The notes under the pieces are model-generated. The model was not told where the DNA came from. It did no database searches and saw only the letters and a list, made by a program, of their open reading frames with translations. From contig JBNGIQ010008882.1 in NCBI GenBank assembly GCA_049999765.1, positions 1-53,612 on the forward strand: a DNA stretch of 53,612 bases, written 5' to 3'. Both the position numbers and the translations under genes were made by a program. Positions 1 through 9,239 of this stretch are shown one piece after another; within the stretch, counting starts at the first letter, position 1; each line of letters opens with the position of its first letter. Source of the DNA: Phaeoceros laevis. Taxonomy: Eukaryota > Anthocerotophyta > Anthocerotopsida > Notothyladales.

Positions 1-191
1 CATATACATGCTCTACATAGACATACAAACCTCTGGCCATCCGGATCCGAAAAGGATGTGTATGGTTTCTAACCAGTGGTTGAAACCATGCGGGTCCTTA
101 CCACGCGGAACAGCACTAAATAAGGTTGAAACCATGCCGCGCCGTCACGGTTCCCAGACAAGCGGGCCGGGCCGGCGGGCGGCTTTTTCAG

Positions 192-587
192 TTCATAGAG
201 ACTCCATTGCGCTGGGTAAGCTCTCTGCTTGCCTCCACAGTGGGAGCATTCATCAACACTAGTAACTTGGGAACTTCGTTTCTTTCGTTTTGTATTTGCA
301 ATTCTGACAGGACGGTGACTTGTCGCTCTTCAGTGTTTGTCGACGTCTACGACTGGCCACAATTTGTGATAACTGTGGTGGCCTCGGCTGTGGGACTCCT
401 GGTCGCAGCAGTCATTGAAATCCCTTTGCGCAAATTGCTGGGAATTCTTCCACACCGGAGTGCAATGCCATTAGCGGTGAAAGAAGAAATGAAGCCCATG
501 AGGCCCCCCTCGAGAGAGACAGAAGACTCACCCAAGCAGCTTGATAATGCTGAGGGGCGCAGCCTCATAGGATCCAACGTTGCGTAG
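192..587 (+). CDS. C-terminal exons of an unidentified membrane protein (5' end outside window)
   Basis: Two exons are supported: about 192-261 and 334-587, joined across a 72-bp intron (GT at 262, AG at 332-333). The first exon follows a T-rich acceptor at 191. The joined product has two hydrophobic stretches, one around SSLLASTVGAFIN and one around FVITVVASAVGLLVAAVI, followed by a basic patch (PLRKLLG) and a polar tail of about 45 residues ending GRSLIGSNVA. This is the pattern of the last two transmembrane helices and cytosolic tail of a multi-pass protein. I do not recognise the family. The upstream exons lie left of the window. An unspliced reading of the same frame is open too, so the intron is inferred from the GT/AG signals and the smoother hydrophobic profile. 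Confidence 0.45.
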   Translation, partial: FIETPLRWVSSLLASTVGAFINTSNLGTSFLSFCICNSDRTVTCRSSVFVDVYDWPQFVITVVASAVGLLVAAVIEIPLRKLLGILPHRSAMPLAVKEEMKPMRPPSRETEDSPKQLDNAEGRSLIGSNVA

Positions 588-2087
588 GAAGCCGCAGTGC
601 GCACTTGTGCAATAGTAGACTTTTTGAAAGGAACGCTGGAAGGGGACCCGCAGATGAGCTATATATAAGCATGAGCTTTTAGTTCCACGTTTTTAAAGCT
701 GGGGTCAAATGAAACATGCTTCTGTAGCTCAGCAACCCAACAGGGCTTGAATCCAGACACCCACACCGTACTGATCTGGGATGCGACCTCGGAGTCCGAA
801 GATGGATCACCTATCAAAAAGCTCCACGGTTGATGTTGCAGGTTGTAGGAGGCAATGTGACGGAAAGGTCCTATGATGTAAATGCTTTCACCAATTCCAG
901 CTGCTGAGCCACAGTTGCCATAGCTTATACAGTGCTTCCGCCTCCGGAGCGCACGCACAGCAGGCTGGCAGACGCCTCCTTGAGTTGCTGGACTCGCTTG
1001 TCGGCAAGGAGCCAAACCCAGACAGCCAGAAACTCATCGCTCAGCTTCCCCAGCCCTCCCAAGCCGCTTGCTTTGTGTCTGACAATACAGGCGTGGCGTG
1101 CGTTGGCACCATGATTAAGGGCTTGTTTGTTATTCCTGCCACAGTGCACGAAAGATCTTTGGTGCAGAGTACAATTCTTGAGTATGCATCATTGTGGGGT
1201 TATCACATGCTTACCTCGACCAGCGATGTGAAAGGCCCCTTCATATACTGCCAAAATCAAGTCAATGTCTCTCTACAACTATGCATGTGATCTGCTACCA
1301 TCGGCAGGAGTCTAATAGGAACCTAGCTAACAAATGAGCGAGAATAATGTACCTGGAATTAGAAAGCGAACTTACCTGGACTAGTGCAGAATGATCTGGT
1401 TGCCCTGCAGGCATCGAATACTCACCTCCAAAAAAACAAGTGATCTTACAGGATGACCTGTACAGAAAGTCATCAACAGATGAGGATGTGCCTCCCCATG
1501 TCTGATGAGAAGTCTCTCCTGTTCCATCAGCAACGAAACTTCAGTTCACGGAGCTTACCAACGACTTCCATTGACCTGATTTGCTGACCTGCACGGTTCT
1601 GAAACTTGATTTGCAGCCTGGTCCAAACGTGTTCTTACCACACTGCGATGTGCAACGTGAGCGAAAGGGGACCAAGTATCTTCTGCTGCCATGTGATCTG
1701 CCAAAACTGTCAAATGGGTCAGCCTACATGCTCCCAACCTCGCAGTTCAACCAAAGCTCATAGTGGACACGCCATCTGCTGATTAACAGAACAACATCGA
1801 AACTGTTGCAACATCACTGACCACAGAATCACCAGCTTGTGATTGTTGTCCATCATTTGGAAACGTGGGCTTCATTCTCAGCAGAAACTGAAATGCTGTC
1901 TTCCAGGATTTGTCAAACTTTACCTCAACGCATCAGCAATAAATCCTCACAGTAACTCTTGCCACTCTCAATACTGTGAACTCTACGTCATCAATTTCTC
2001 ACATCCTCCACCCTAACAGTTCTGTTGTCAGATTTCTACGATTTCAAATTGTTCGTAACGACATGAGCACGTCCTCCAACATGTCTG
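588..2087. other. Intergenic, no supported gene
   Basis: Short ORFs only. A minus-strand frame at 659-1015 contains a kelch-like phrase (GIGESIYIIG) and may be a decayed exon, but it has no supported start, partner exon or splice signals. The right part is presumably the 3' flank of the minus-strand PPR gene. Nothing else is recognised. Confidence 0.4.
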
Positions 2088-5000
2088 CTACAGTGCCCAT
2101 GCGGTGAACCTAGTTTCCTCATGTGTATCATGCCCAGGTGATTCGTCATCCTCCCCCAGACCATTTGACACATGATAAGCATGTGAACTATGTCCTTCCT
2201 TCTTTAGTTTGAGGCTTGCCTTTCGTAAAAAATTGTACAGATGTTCAGACTGCGAGTGCTTCCGGTCCTCTACCAAAAAGGTATGGACTTCCTCCTCATG
2301 CTCAATCCAGCTCTGCCCAGGCTTTTTCCATGCACCTCCCTCTAGTCGTACCTTCTTTGCATGCTCCAAGAGGCCAGCATCAGCATATATGTTTGACATC
2401 AATACATAAGCAGCAACAAGCTTAGGCTTCAACCGTACAGCATGATCAAATGCCTGTACACCTAGTGCCACTTTTCCGTGCTTCCGACATGCACCCAGTA
2501 AACATAACCACATGGCAAGATCTGGCTGCATCGGCATTGTTAGCAACAGATCTTGTACCCTTGCGAAGTACCCTGCACGCCCTAAGAGGTCAACCATACA
2601 AACATAGTGTTCGATCTCTGGAGCTAGGCCGTGGACTCTACTCATAGATTCGAAGTATTGTACACCTTTGTCCACCAGGCCTGCATGGCTGCAGGCAGAG
2701 AGAAGTGAAAGAAAAGTGACACCATTAGGCTTCATACCTGCCAGTTGCATTTTCTCGTAAGTTTTTACAGTGGTGGAAGAATTTCCTTGTCGGGCATAAC
2801 CTGCAATCAACGCATTCCATGACACCACATTGGGCTGGACCAATCCATAAAATACAGTTTCAGCATCCTCCATACTCGAGCATTTCCCGTATGAATGGAT
2901 GAGAGTATTGGCAAGCACAGGGCTCAAAGCCTTCCCAGTAGAAAGACGAGTGTGATGGATATGCCTGCAGACGTCCAAACTTCCTGTATTGCTGCATGCT
3001 TGCAAGGTACACACCAGTGTGATTTCATCTGGGCTAACACCTTCCTCCTCCATCCGTCTGTACAGCTGCAAAGCCCTATCCCCCTGGCCCTGCTCAATAT
3101 ATGCTCCCAGCATTGCATTCCAAGACACCACATTTCGATGGGAGAACTGATGAAACACATTCTGCGCATCCACAATGCTGCCACACCTACCATACATACT
3201 AACAAGGGTGTTACCAACAAATACATCAGCAGCATAGCCTTTCCGTTGAGCATCAGTATGTATTGCCTTCCCCTTTTCTAAAGCCTTCACCTTGATACTC
3301 AGGCGATCGACTAACACATCCATTTCCTTCTTTTCCTTCTCTGCGAGCATGCCACAAGCTTGAAGTGCACTTACAAAGGTTCGTTGATTTGGACTTGCGC
3401 CTTCCTCTTGCATCTGATCATAGAGCTGCAAAGCCTTCTCTGCTTGGCCTTGCTGGGCATATGCTGCAAGTATGGCATTCCATGACACTACATCTCGGTG
3501 GGACAGTCCATCAAACACACTCTGCGCATCTGCAATGCTCCCACACTTCCCATACATGCTGACGAGGGTGCTACCAGCAAATACATCTGAATCATAGCCC
3601 TTTTTCTGAGCATCAGCATGTATTGCCCTTCCCTGTTCCAAGGACTTCAACTTGGTGGATCGCCCATCCACAATCACATCCTCTTCCTTCTCTGCAAGCA
3701 TGCTACATGCTTGAAGTGCACTAACAAAGGTCCGAGCATCTGGACTGACGCCTTCCTCATGCATTTGGTCATACAGTTGCAGAGCTTTTTCTGCTTGACC
3801 TGACTCAACATAGGCCGTGAGCATCGCTGTCCATGAGACCACATCTCGCTGCGACAACCTATCAAACACGTTCTGTGCATCTATCACACTCCCACACTTC
3901 CCATACATACTTACAATGCTGCTACCGACAAAAGCATGTGACTCATAGCCCATGCTTTGGGCGTCAGCATGTATTGCCTTTCCCTTCTTCAGCAAATTTA
4001 CCTTGGTCCACTGCACATCTGCCGCAGCATCAACATCCTTCTCTGCAAGCATCCCACAGGCTTGAAGTGCACAAACAAATGTCCATTCATTTGGACTACT
4101 GCCTTCTTCCTGCATTTGATCATACACCTGCAAAGCCTTCCTGGCTTGGCCCTGCTCAACATACGCAGCAAGCATCACAGTCCATGACACAACGTTCCGC
4201 TCGGACAACCTGTCAAAGACATCTTCTGCATGTGAGACGCTCCCACACTTGCCATACATACTAATCAGCGTACTACCAACAAAGACATCTGAATCATCAC
4301 CCCTGCTCTGTGCATCAGCATGGATAGCTTTCCCCTGTTCTAGAGACTGAACTTTGACAAGCTGATCATCCACAAGAACACCTTCTTCCTTTTCTGCAAG
4401 CAAGGCGCATGCTTGGAGACAGCTTACAAAGGTCCGAACATCTGGACTGACACCACCTTGTTTCATTTGACTGTAAAGCACAAGGGCCTTCTCTGCTTGC
4501 TCATGCTCAGCATATACTGCGAGCATTGCATTCCACGCAACTACATTCTGCTTCGGCAAGCTATCAAACACAATAAATGCATCCAATATGCTCCCACATT
4601 TTCCGTACATAGTGAGCAGAGTGCTACCAACAAAGGCATCTGATACATAACCCTTCCTCTCAGCATTAGCATGGATTTCCTTCCCCATTTGGAGCAACTT
4701 CACTTTAGTAGCTTGCCCATCCAAAGATATATCTGCTTCTATCTCTGCAAGCATGTTACATGCCTGAAGCACATTCACAAAGGTTCGGACGTCTGGACTC
4801 ATCCCATCATTTTGCATTTGTCTGTACAGCTGCAAAGCCTGTTCTCCCTGAACCTGCTCAACATACGCACCCAGCATCGAATTCCATGACACTACATCCC
4901 GTTCAAACAATCCATCAAAAACAATCCGGGCATCCATAATGCTCCCGCACTTTCCGTACATACTCATGAGGCTATTGCAAACAAATAGATGTGCACTGTA

Positions 5001-6452
5001 ACCCGTAGTTCGGGCATCTGCATGTATTGACTTTCCCAACTCTAGATACTTGACTCTGCTGGAGCTCTCGTGCCCAACAGACTTTTCTGCAAGTATACCA
5101 CATGCTTGGAGTGTGCTAACGAAGGTGCGCTCATTTAGGTTTGCACCGTCTGCCCACATTTGCTCATACAACTGTAAAGCTTTTTCTGCTTGGCCCTGCT
5201 GAGCATATGCTGCAAGCATTGCATTCCATGAAATGCCATCACGGTGAGACAATTCATCAAACACAATCTGTGCTTCCACAATGCATCCACACTTCCCGTA
5301 CATACTAACAAGTGTGTTTCCGACAAACACATCTACTTTACAGCCCTTACTCTGAGCAAGAGCATGTAGTGCCTTCCCAATCTCTAGTGACTTCATGGAT
5401 CTCCTATCACCAACAACCTGTTCCTTCTCCGCAAGCATGCCACATGCTTGAAGCACACTCACAAAGGTTCGATTGTTGGGACTAACGCCATTTTCACACA
5501 TCCGTCCATATAAGTGCAATGCTTGTTCTGCTTGGCCCTGCTGGGCATACCCCGCAATCATTGCAGTCCACGACACCACATCTGGTTGGAGCAACCCATC
5601 AAACACATCCCTTGCATTTTCAATGCTTCCACATTTCCCATACATGTCAATAAGACAATTACCAACATACAAATCAGTGTCACAGCTGTACTTCAAAGCT
5701 TCTAAGTGAATGCGCTTGCCTTCTTCAAGATCAGTAATACTGCTACAAGCTTGGAGTAAGCTGACGAACGTATACGAGTTTGGCTGTACACCTTGCTCTT
5801 GCATTCTCTGGTACGTTGCCAGAGCCTCCCTACCTTGGCCAGACATGGTGAATCCAGAAATTACAGCTGTCCAGGACAACACACTCTGGTGTGGTAACCT
5901 GCGAAAAACCTTGAGAGCATCTTCAAGGCTACCGCATTTCACAAACGTGGTCACAATGTACTCACCCAGAAACTTGGTGAACTCTAGCCCATGTCTGGAC
6001 AAATGGGCGTGGACCTTCTTAGCCTGGGCCAGAGCCTTCCTTTTGCTGCACGCCTTCAAGAGAGACCTATACATGTAAACAGTGCCCGCCTGGTCCATGC
6101 TCGTTAGAATTGCCATTGCCATGTCCATCTGGCCCTCCTCGCACAGACGAATAAGATCATCATTGCCTGGCTTTGACAACGATGAGGCTTGTCCACCACC
6201 CAGGTCAGGCAGCTGCCCATCCAAGATGCTTAGCCCAGAATCCACCCAAGTAGGCTTCTGCTGATTGTTTGACAAGAGGGAATCTCTTCTTGGATTGCGC
6301 CCGAAGTCGGAGTGCGTTGCGCATCTCTGCAAGCAAAAGATATCCCTGAGCATTACCGTCATCGCATGGTTTGCAGATGAGAATGAGCAGGCCGTACCTT
6401 TTCTAGTCCTTTGTCTGACCAATCTGAGGAGGAGGAAGACGTATCCTCCCAA
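2088..6452 (-). CDS. Giant PLS-class pentatricopeptide repeat protein with truncated DYW start
   Basis: A single-exon ORF of 1454 residues. After a basic N-terminal region that looks like an organelle presequence (rich in R, S and T; VRQRTRKGTACSFSS), PPR motifs run almost end to end, in P-L-S order, with phrases such as VVSWNAMLAAYAQQGQAEKAL and VGNTLVSMYGKCGSI. They are followed by an E/E+ region (MPMQPDLAMWLCLLGACR; KKPGQSWIEHEEEVHTF). Plant proteins of this class bind single organellar RNA sites and guide C-to-U editing. The last residues (THEETRFTAWAL, then TAG) align with the HSERLAIAFGL block that opens a DYW deaminase domain, but the CxxC zinc ligands are missing. Editing would therefore need a partner deaminase. 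The middle is a near-uniform array (separate entry). Length is well above the usual 500-1000 residues. The first ATG is used; a second M lies at residue 31. Confidence 0.93.
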   Translation of the reverse strand: MGGYVFLLLRLVRQRTRKGTACSFSSANHAMTVMLRDIFCLQRCATHSDFGRNPRRDSLLSNNQQKPTWVDSGLSILDGQLPDLGGGQASSLSKPGNDDLIRLCEEGQMDMAMAILTSMDQAGTVYMYRSLLKACSKRKALAQAKKVHAHLSRHGLEFTKFLGEYIVTTFVKCGSLEDALKVFRRLPHQSVLSWTAVISGFTMSGQGREALATYQRMQEQGVQPNSYTFVSLLQACSSITDLEEGKRIHLEALKYSCDTDLYVGNCLIDMYGKCGSIENARDVFDGLLQPDVVSWTAMIAGYAQQGQAEQALHLYGRMCENGVSPNNRTFVSVLQACGMLAEKEQVVGDRRSMKSLEIGKALHALAQSKGCKVDVFVGNTLVSMYGKCGCIVEAQIVFDELSHRDGISWNAMLAAYAQQGQAEKALQLYEQMWADGANLNERTFVSTLQACGILAEKSVGHESSSRVKYLELGKSIHADARTTGYSAHLFVCNSLMSMYGKCGSIMDARIVFDGLFERDVVSWNSMLGAYVEQVQGEQALQLYRQMQNDGMSPDVRTFVNVLQACNMLAEIEADISLDGQATKVKLLQMGKEIHANAERKGYVSDAFVGSTLLTMYGKCGSILDAFIVFDSLPKQNVVAWNAMLAVYAEHEQAEKALVLYSQMKQGGVSPDVRTFVSCLQACALLAEKEEGVLVDDQLVKVQSLEQGKAIHADAQSRGDDSDVFVGSTLISMYGKCGSVSHAEDVFDRLSERNVVSWTVMLAAYVEQGQARKALQVYDQMQEEGSSPNEWTFVCALQACGMLAEKDVDAAADVQWTKVNLLKKGKAIHADAQSMGYESHAFVGSSIVSMYGKCGSVIDAQNVFDRLSQRDVVSWTAMLTAYVESGQAEKALQLYDQMHEEGVSPDARTFVSALQACSMLAEKEEDVIVDGRSTKLKSLEQGRAIHADAQKKGYDSDVFAGSTLVSMYGKCGSIADAQSVFDGLSHRDVVSWNAILAAYAQQGQAEKALQLYDQMQEEGASPNQRTFVSALQACGMLAEKEKKEMDVLVDRLSIKVKALEKGKAIHTDAQRKGYAADVFVGNTLVSMYGRCGSIVDAQNVFHQFSHRNVVSWNAMLGAYIEQGQGDRALQLYRRMEEEGVSPDEITLVCTLQACSNTGSLDVCRHIHHTRLSTGKALSPVLANTLIHSYGKCSSMEDAETVFYGLVQPNVVSWNALIAGYARQGNSSTTVKTYEKMQLAGMKPNGVTFLSLLSACSHAGLVDKGVQYFESMSRVHGLAPEIEHYVCMVDLLGRAGYFARVQDLLLTMPMQPDLAMWLCLLGACRKHGKVALGVQAFDHAVRLKPKLVAAYVLMSNIYADAGLLEHAKKVRLEGGAWKKPGQSWIEHEEEVHTFLVEDRKHSQSEHLYNFLRKASLKLKKEGHSSHAYHVSNGLGEDDESPGHDTHEETRFTAWAL
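3341..5450 (-). repeat. Tandem ~350-bp PPR triplet units inside the PPR gene
   Basis: The same landmark (ctgcaagcat or close variants on the plus strand) recurs at about 3341, 3692, 4043, 4394, 4745, 5087 and 5430. Spacing is 351 bp for the first four intervals, then 342 and 343. Each unit encodes about 117 residues: a P-L-S triplet plus an unusual extra stretch of roughly 15-20 residues between ACGMLAEKE and the LEQGKAIHAD block. This points to in-frame tandem amplification of one triplet. The repeats may also be a source of assembly error. Confidence 0.85.
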
Positions 6453-6584
6453 AGCTGATTCTGTCTCTCCACGATGCTGCCAGCGAGATTTGAGTCATCA
6501 GAGGTGATGCTCCTACGTCTAGCCGTAAATGGAACAACAAAACCCAAGTGGTACTTGGAGCTTGGACCAGTTGTGAAGCGGAGA

Positions 6585-6625
6585 CACCATCGCCTTCCTG
6601 ACACTGCCATGTCAGGAAGGTGGTG
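6585..6625. other. Perfect-stem inverted repeat upstream of the PPR gene
   Basis: Arms ccttcctgaca (6593-6603) and tgtcaggaagg (6610-6620) flank a 6-nt loop. A further 5-bp outer stem (cacca/tggtg) follows after a 3-nt bulge. It lies about 130 bp 5' of the PPR start codon, so it could be in the 5' UTR or promoter. Function unknown. Confidence 0.55.
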
Positions 6626-6848
6626 CATGGATTCCTACAGTAGCACCAAGATAGCACATGCATGAGGGCAGCTCTGCCTGGCCCACAACTGGATTGCGCC
6701 CGTACTGACAGAATCATCCCGCAAGACCGGCTGGGTGCTTGAAATGTGACATTGCTAGATTAGTGTATTCTAGCTACTCGTTTGGAGCATATGCGCCGGC
6801 GCAATCCGCATGCCATGCCGGGTGGCAAACATTCGGTCCCCCCCCGCC

Positions 6849-6948
6849 NNNNNNNNNNNNNNNNNNNNNNNNNNNNNNNNNNNNNNNNNNNNNNNNNNNN
6901 NNNNNNNNNNNNNNNNNNNNNNNNNNNNNNNNNNNNNNNNNNNNNNNN
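6849..6948. other. Assembly gap (100 N)
   Basis: Exactly 100 N, the usual placeholder for a gap of unknown size. It separates the PPR and arginase upstream regions, so the intergenic distance here is not real. Nothing gene-like is visible in the flanks at 6630-7100. Confidence 0.98.
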
Positions 6949-7102
6949 TGACATCGAAGAGCATGGAGCAAGAGCTCGGAGTACAACAGATGCCCAAGCG
7001 GGCGCAAATTCATGTGAACCTGACCCACTTTGACGTTCCAGTTGGAAAGTGCTTTCAATTGGCTGAGCGGTGAATTGTTCAGGCGGTGCTGGTGGAGAGG
7101 CT

Positions 7103-8559
7103 ATGGCGGCAGCAAGAACAAAAAGGCTGGCGGCGGCTGCCTTGAGGGCAAGCCATTCCGTGGCCACTCCGGCATCGCCTTCGCTGCTGGCCCGTGGTCA
7201 GAACCGAGTGGTGGAGGCTTCTCTGACGCTCATCCGAGAACGTGCTCGCCTAAAGGTTCGCACCTCAAGCCGAGCATTTTCTTCCTTGTTTTGGGTGCTT
7301 CAATTTCAACAATTCGGTGCGTGCTTGCAGGCAGAGCTGGTGCGAGAATTGGGAGGTGCCCAAGCAACGTCCTGCCTTCTGGGTGTGCCTCTGGGCCATA
7401 ATTCCTCTTTCCTACAAGGCCCAGCATTTGCTCCCCCTCGCATCAGAGAAGCCATTTGGTGCGGAAGCACGAATTCCAGTACGGAAGCAGGTGGGCTGCT
7501 ACCCCAAGCATATCATGTCGTCTTGGCCAAGTTGTTTCTTCTTGCTGTGGTTATCATCCCTGCTTCAATCTGGCAGGAAAGGAGCTGGAGGACCCGAGGG
7601 TGTTGTCGGACGTCGGAGATGTGCCAATTCAGGAAATGAGGGACTGTGGGATCGATGATGATCGGTTGATGACTGCTGTCAGTGAATCGGTGAAGCTTGT
7701 CTTGGGAGAGGTATGTAGCATCTCCTCCATTTTGCTGACTGGCAGAGGACTTTTTTTTGGAGACTGTTCTCTCCGGATAGAAACCAGCCTAAATTTTCGG
7801 TTGTGGTCTTCTTCGTCCAGAGCCCTCTACGCCCACTAGTGCTGGGTGGAGACCATTCCATCTCTTTTCCGGTGGTCAGAGCTGTATCAGAGCATCTGGG
7901 CGGGCCAGTTGATATCCTCCACTTCGATGCTCATCCAGACATATATGATGCATTTGAAGGCAACAAGTACTCTCACGCCTCCCCTTTCGCTAGAATCATG
8001 GAGGGTGGCTACGCGAGAAGGCTTCTTCAGGTATACCTTATGGTGCTGTCAGTTGCGAAAAGGCTTTCCTTTGCGCTCCACACGATACTGACTAGCGGAA
8101 CAAACTCACCACAGGTAGGAATCAGGTCGATCAATAAGGAAGGTCGAGAACAAGCAAACAGGTTTGGAGTAGAGCAGTTTGAGATGCGTCACTTCAGCAG
8201 GGATCGCGAACGTCTCGAGAATCTGGTAATGCTCAGCCCTCCTGCTTGTTGTCGAATCATGGTCGCCCGCAACATGTCGCTGAGCTGACGTGGTGCAGGA
8301 ACTGGGCCAAGGTGTGAAGGGAGTGTATATCTCTATCGACGTGGACAGTCTGGACCCGGCCTTTGCACCTGGTGTGTCCCACATCGAGCCTGGTGGCTTG
8401 TCATTCCGGGAACTGATGAACATCTTGCTTAATCTGAAAGGAGAAATCGTTGGAGGAGATGTCGTAGAATTCAATCCTCAACGAGATACTGTGGATGGCA
8501 TGACATCCATGGTTGCTGCCAAGCTTGTGAGAGAGCTCACTGCAAAGATGTCCAGATGA
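7103..8559 (+). CDS. ARGAH: Arginase (plant ARGAH type, mitochondrial)
   Basis: Six exons fit: 7103-7255, 7331-7490, 7577-7710, 7821-8030, 8115-8225, 8299-8559, giving 342 residues, the usual plant length. The enzyme splits L-arginine into ornithine and urea using two manganese ions. Visible family blocks in order: GQNRVVEASLTLIRERA, LLGVPLGHNSSFLQGP, LGGDHSISFP, HFDAHPDIYDAFEGN, SFARIMEGGYARRLLQ, SIDVDSLDPAFAPGVSH, VVEFNPQRDTVDG. The metal-binding His/Asp residues of GGDHS, DAHPD and DVDSLDP are all present. The N-terminus (MAAARTKRLAAAALRASHS) is basic, Ala/Ser-rich and lacks acidic residues, as expected for a mitochondrial presequence. That is why the ATG at 7103 is preferred to the one 33 bp upstream. 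Introns are 69-110 bp. No lesion seen. Confidence 0.96.
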
Positions 8560-9239
8560 GAGACAGTACTCTGAAGTTTGTCAGTCGACCACTTGCTGTA
8601 GTAGCTAGGAAAAGAGCACGTCCTGTGGTACAAGCTTTCAGCCCAACCCTGGCGACGTAGCCCATCACCAAGAAGCTGGAATCTTGCTCCACCTGCTGGA
8701 GACCGTGGATGAACTTGGAAGGTGAGCTGTTATGAGCAGCGTCATGCACAGCTCTTTAAAAGAAATGCCGATCCACGATCAGGGCAGCTTATTAATCCAC
8801 GCTACATCACAAATCAGCAGTCTGCTTGCTGGCACACGACCTGTAGGCACAGAGCCGTTATGGCTGACTGATCAAGTGCAGAGCTTGGGAAGTTTCGATC
8901 CTCTACGCAAGGGCTAGCTTCACAGGACAAGTCGCAGTTATGGAACTCGAGGACTTTTAATGCTCTGTTGTCAGGTGTAAGCTTTGAAGATCTGTACATA
9001 AGGCAGCACATCTGAGGACTGCAATTCTATTGACTAGGCTGTGCCAGGCAACTTGCACATGCTCCAGTTTGTCTCAAACAAAAAATTGGTGACAGCTTCA
9101 AGGCCGTGCCACATAAACACAAAACGTCAGAAGTATTAAGGGGTCGAGAGGTCATGCATGAACATAGGGAACTCGAGACTCGGAAGCGAATTTCAACACC
9201 ATTATTGAAACACTTCCTAACAGGGAAGTGAAGAATCAA
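8560..9239. other. Convergent intergenic region
   Basis: Lies between the 3' ends of arginase (+) and the phosphatase (-). It presumably holds both 3' UTRs. No coding, RNA gene or repeat is recognised in it. Confidence 0.5.

Noticed and set aside
2209-6264. Many plus-strand ORFs opposite the PPR gene
   Set aside because: They repeat every ~350 bp with the PPR units and are antisense shadows.
6739-7167. ORFs running through the N gap near 6.85 kb
   Set aside because: They are open only because N codons were translated as X.
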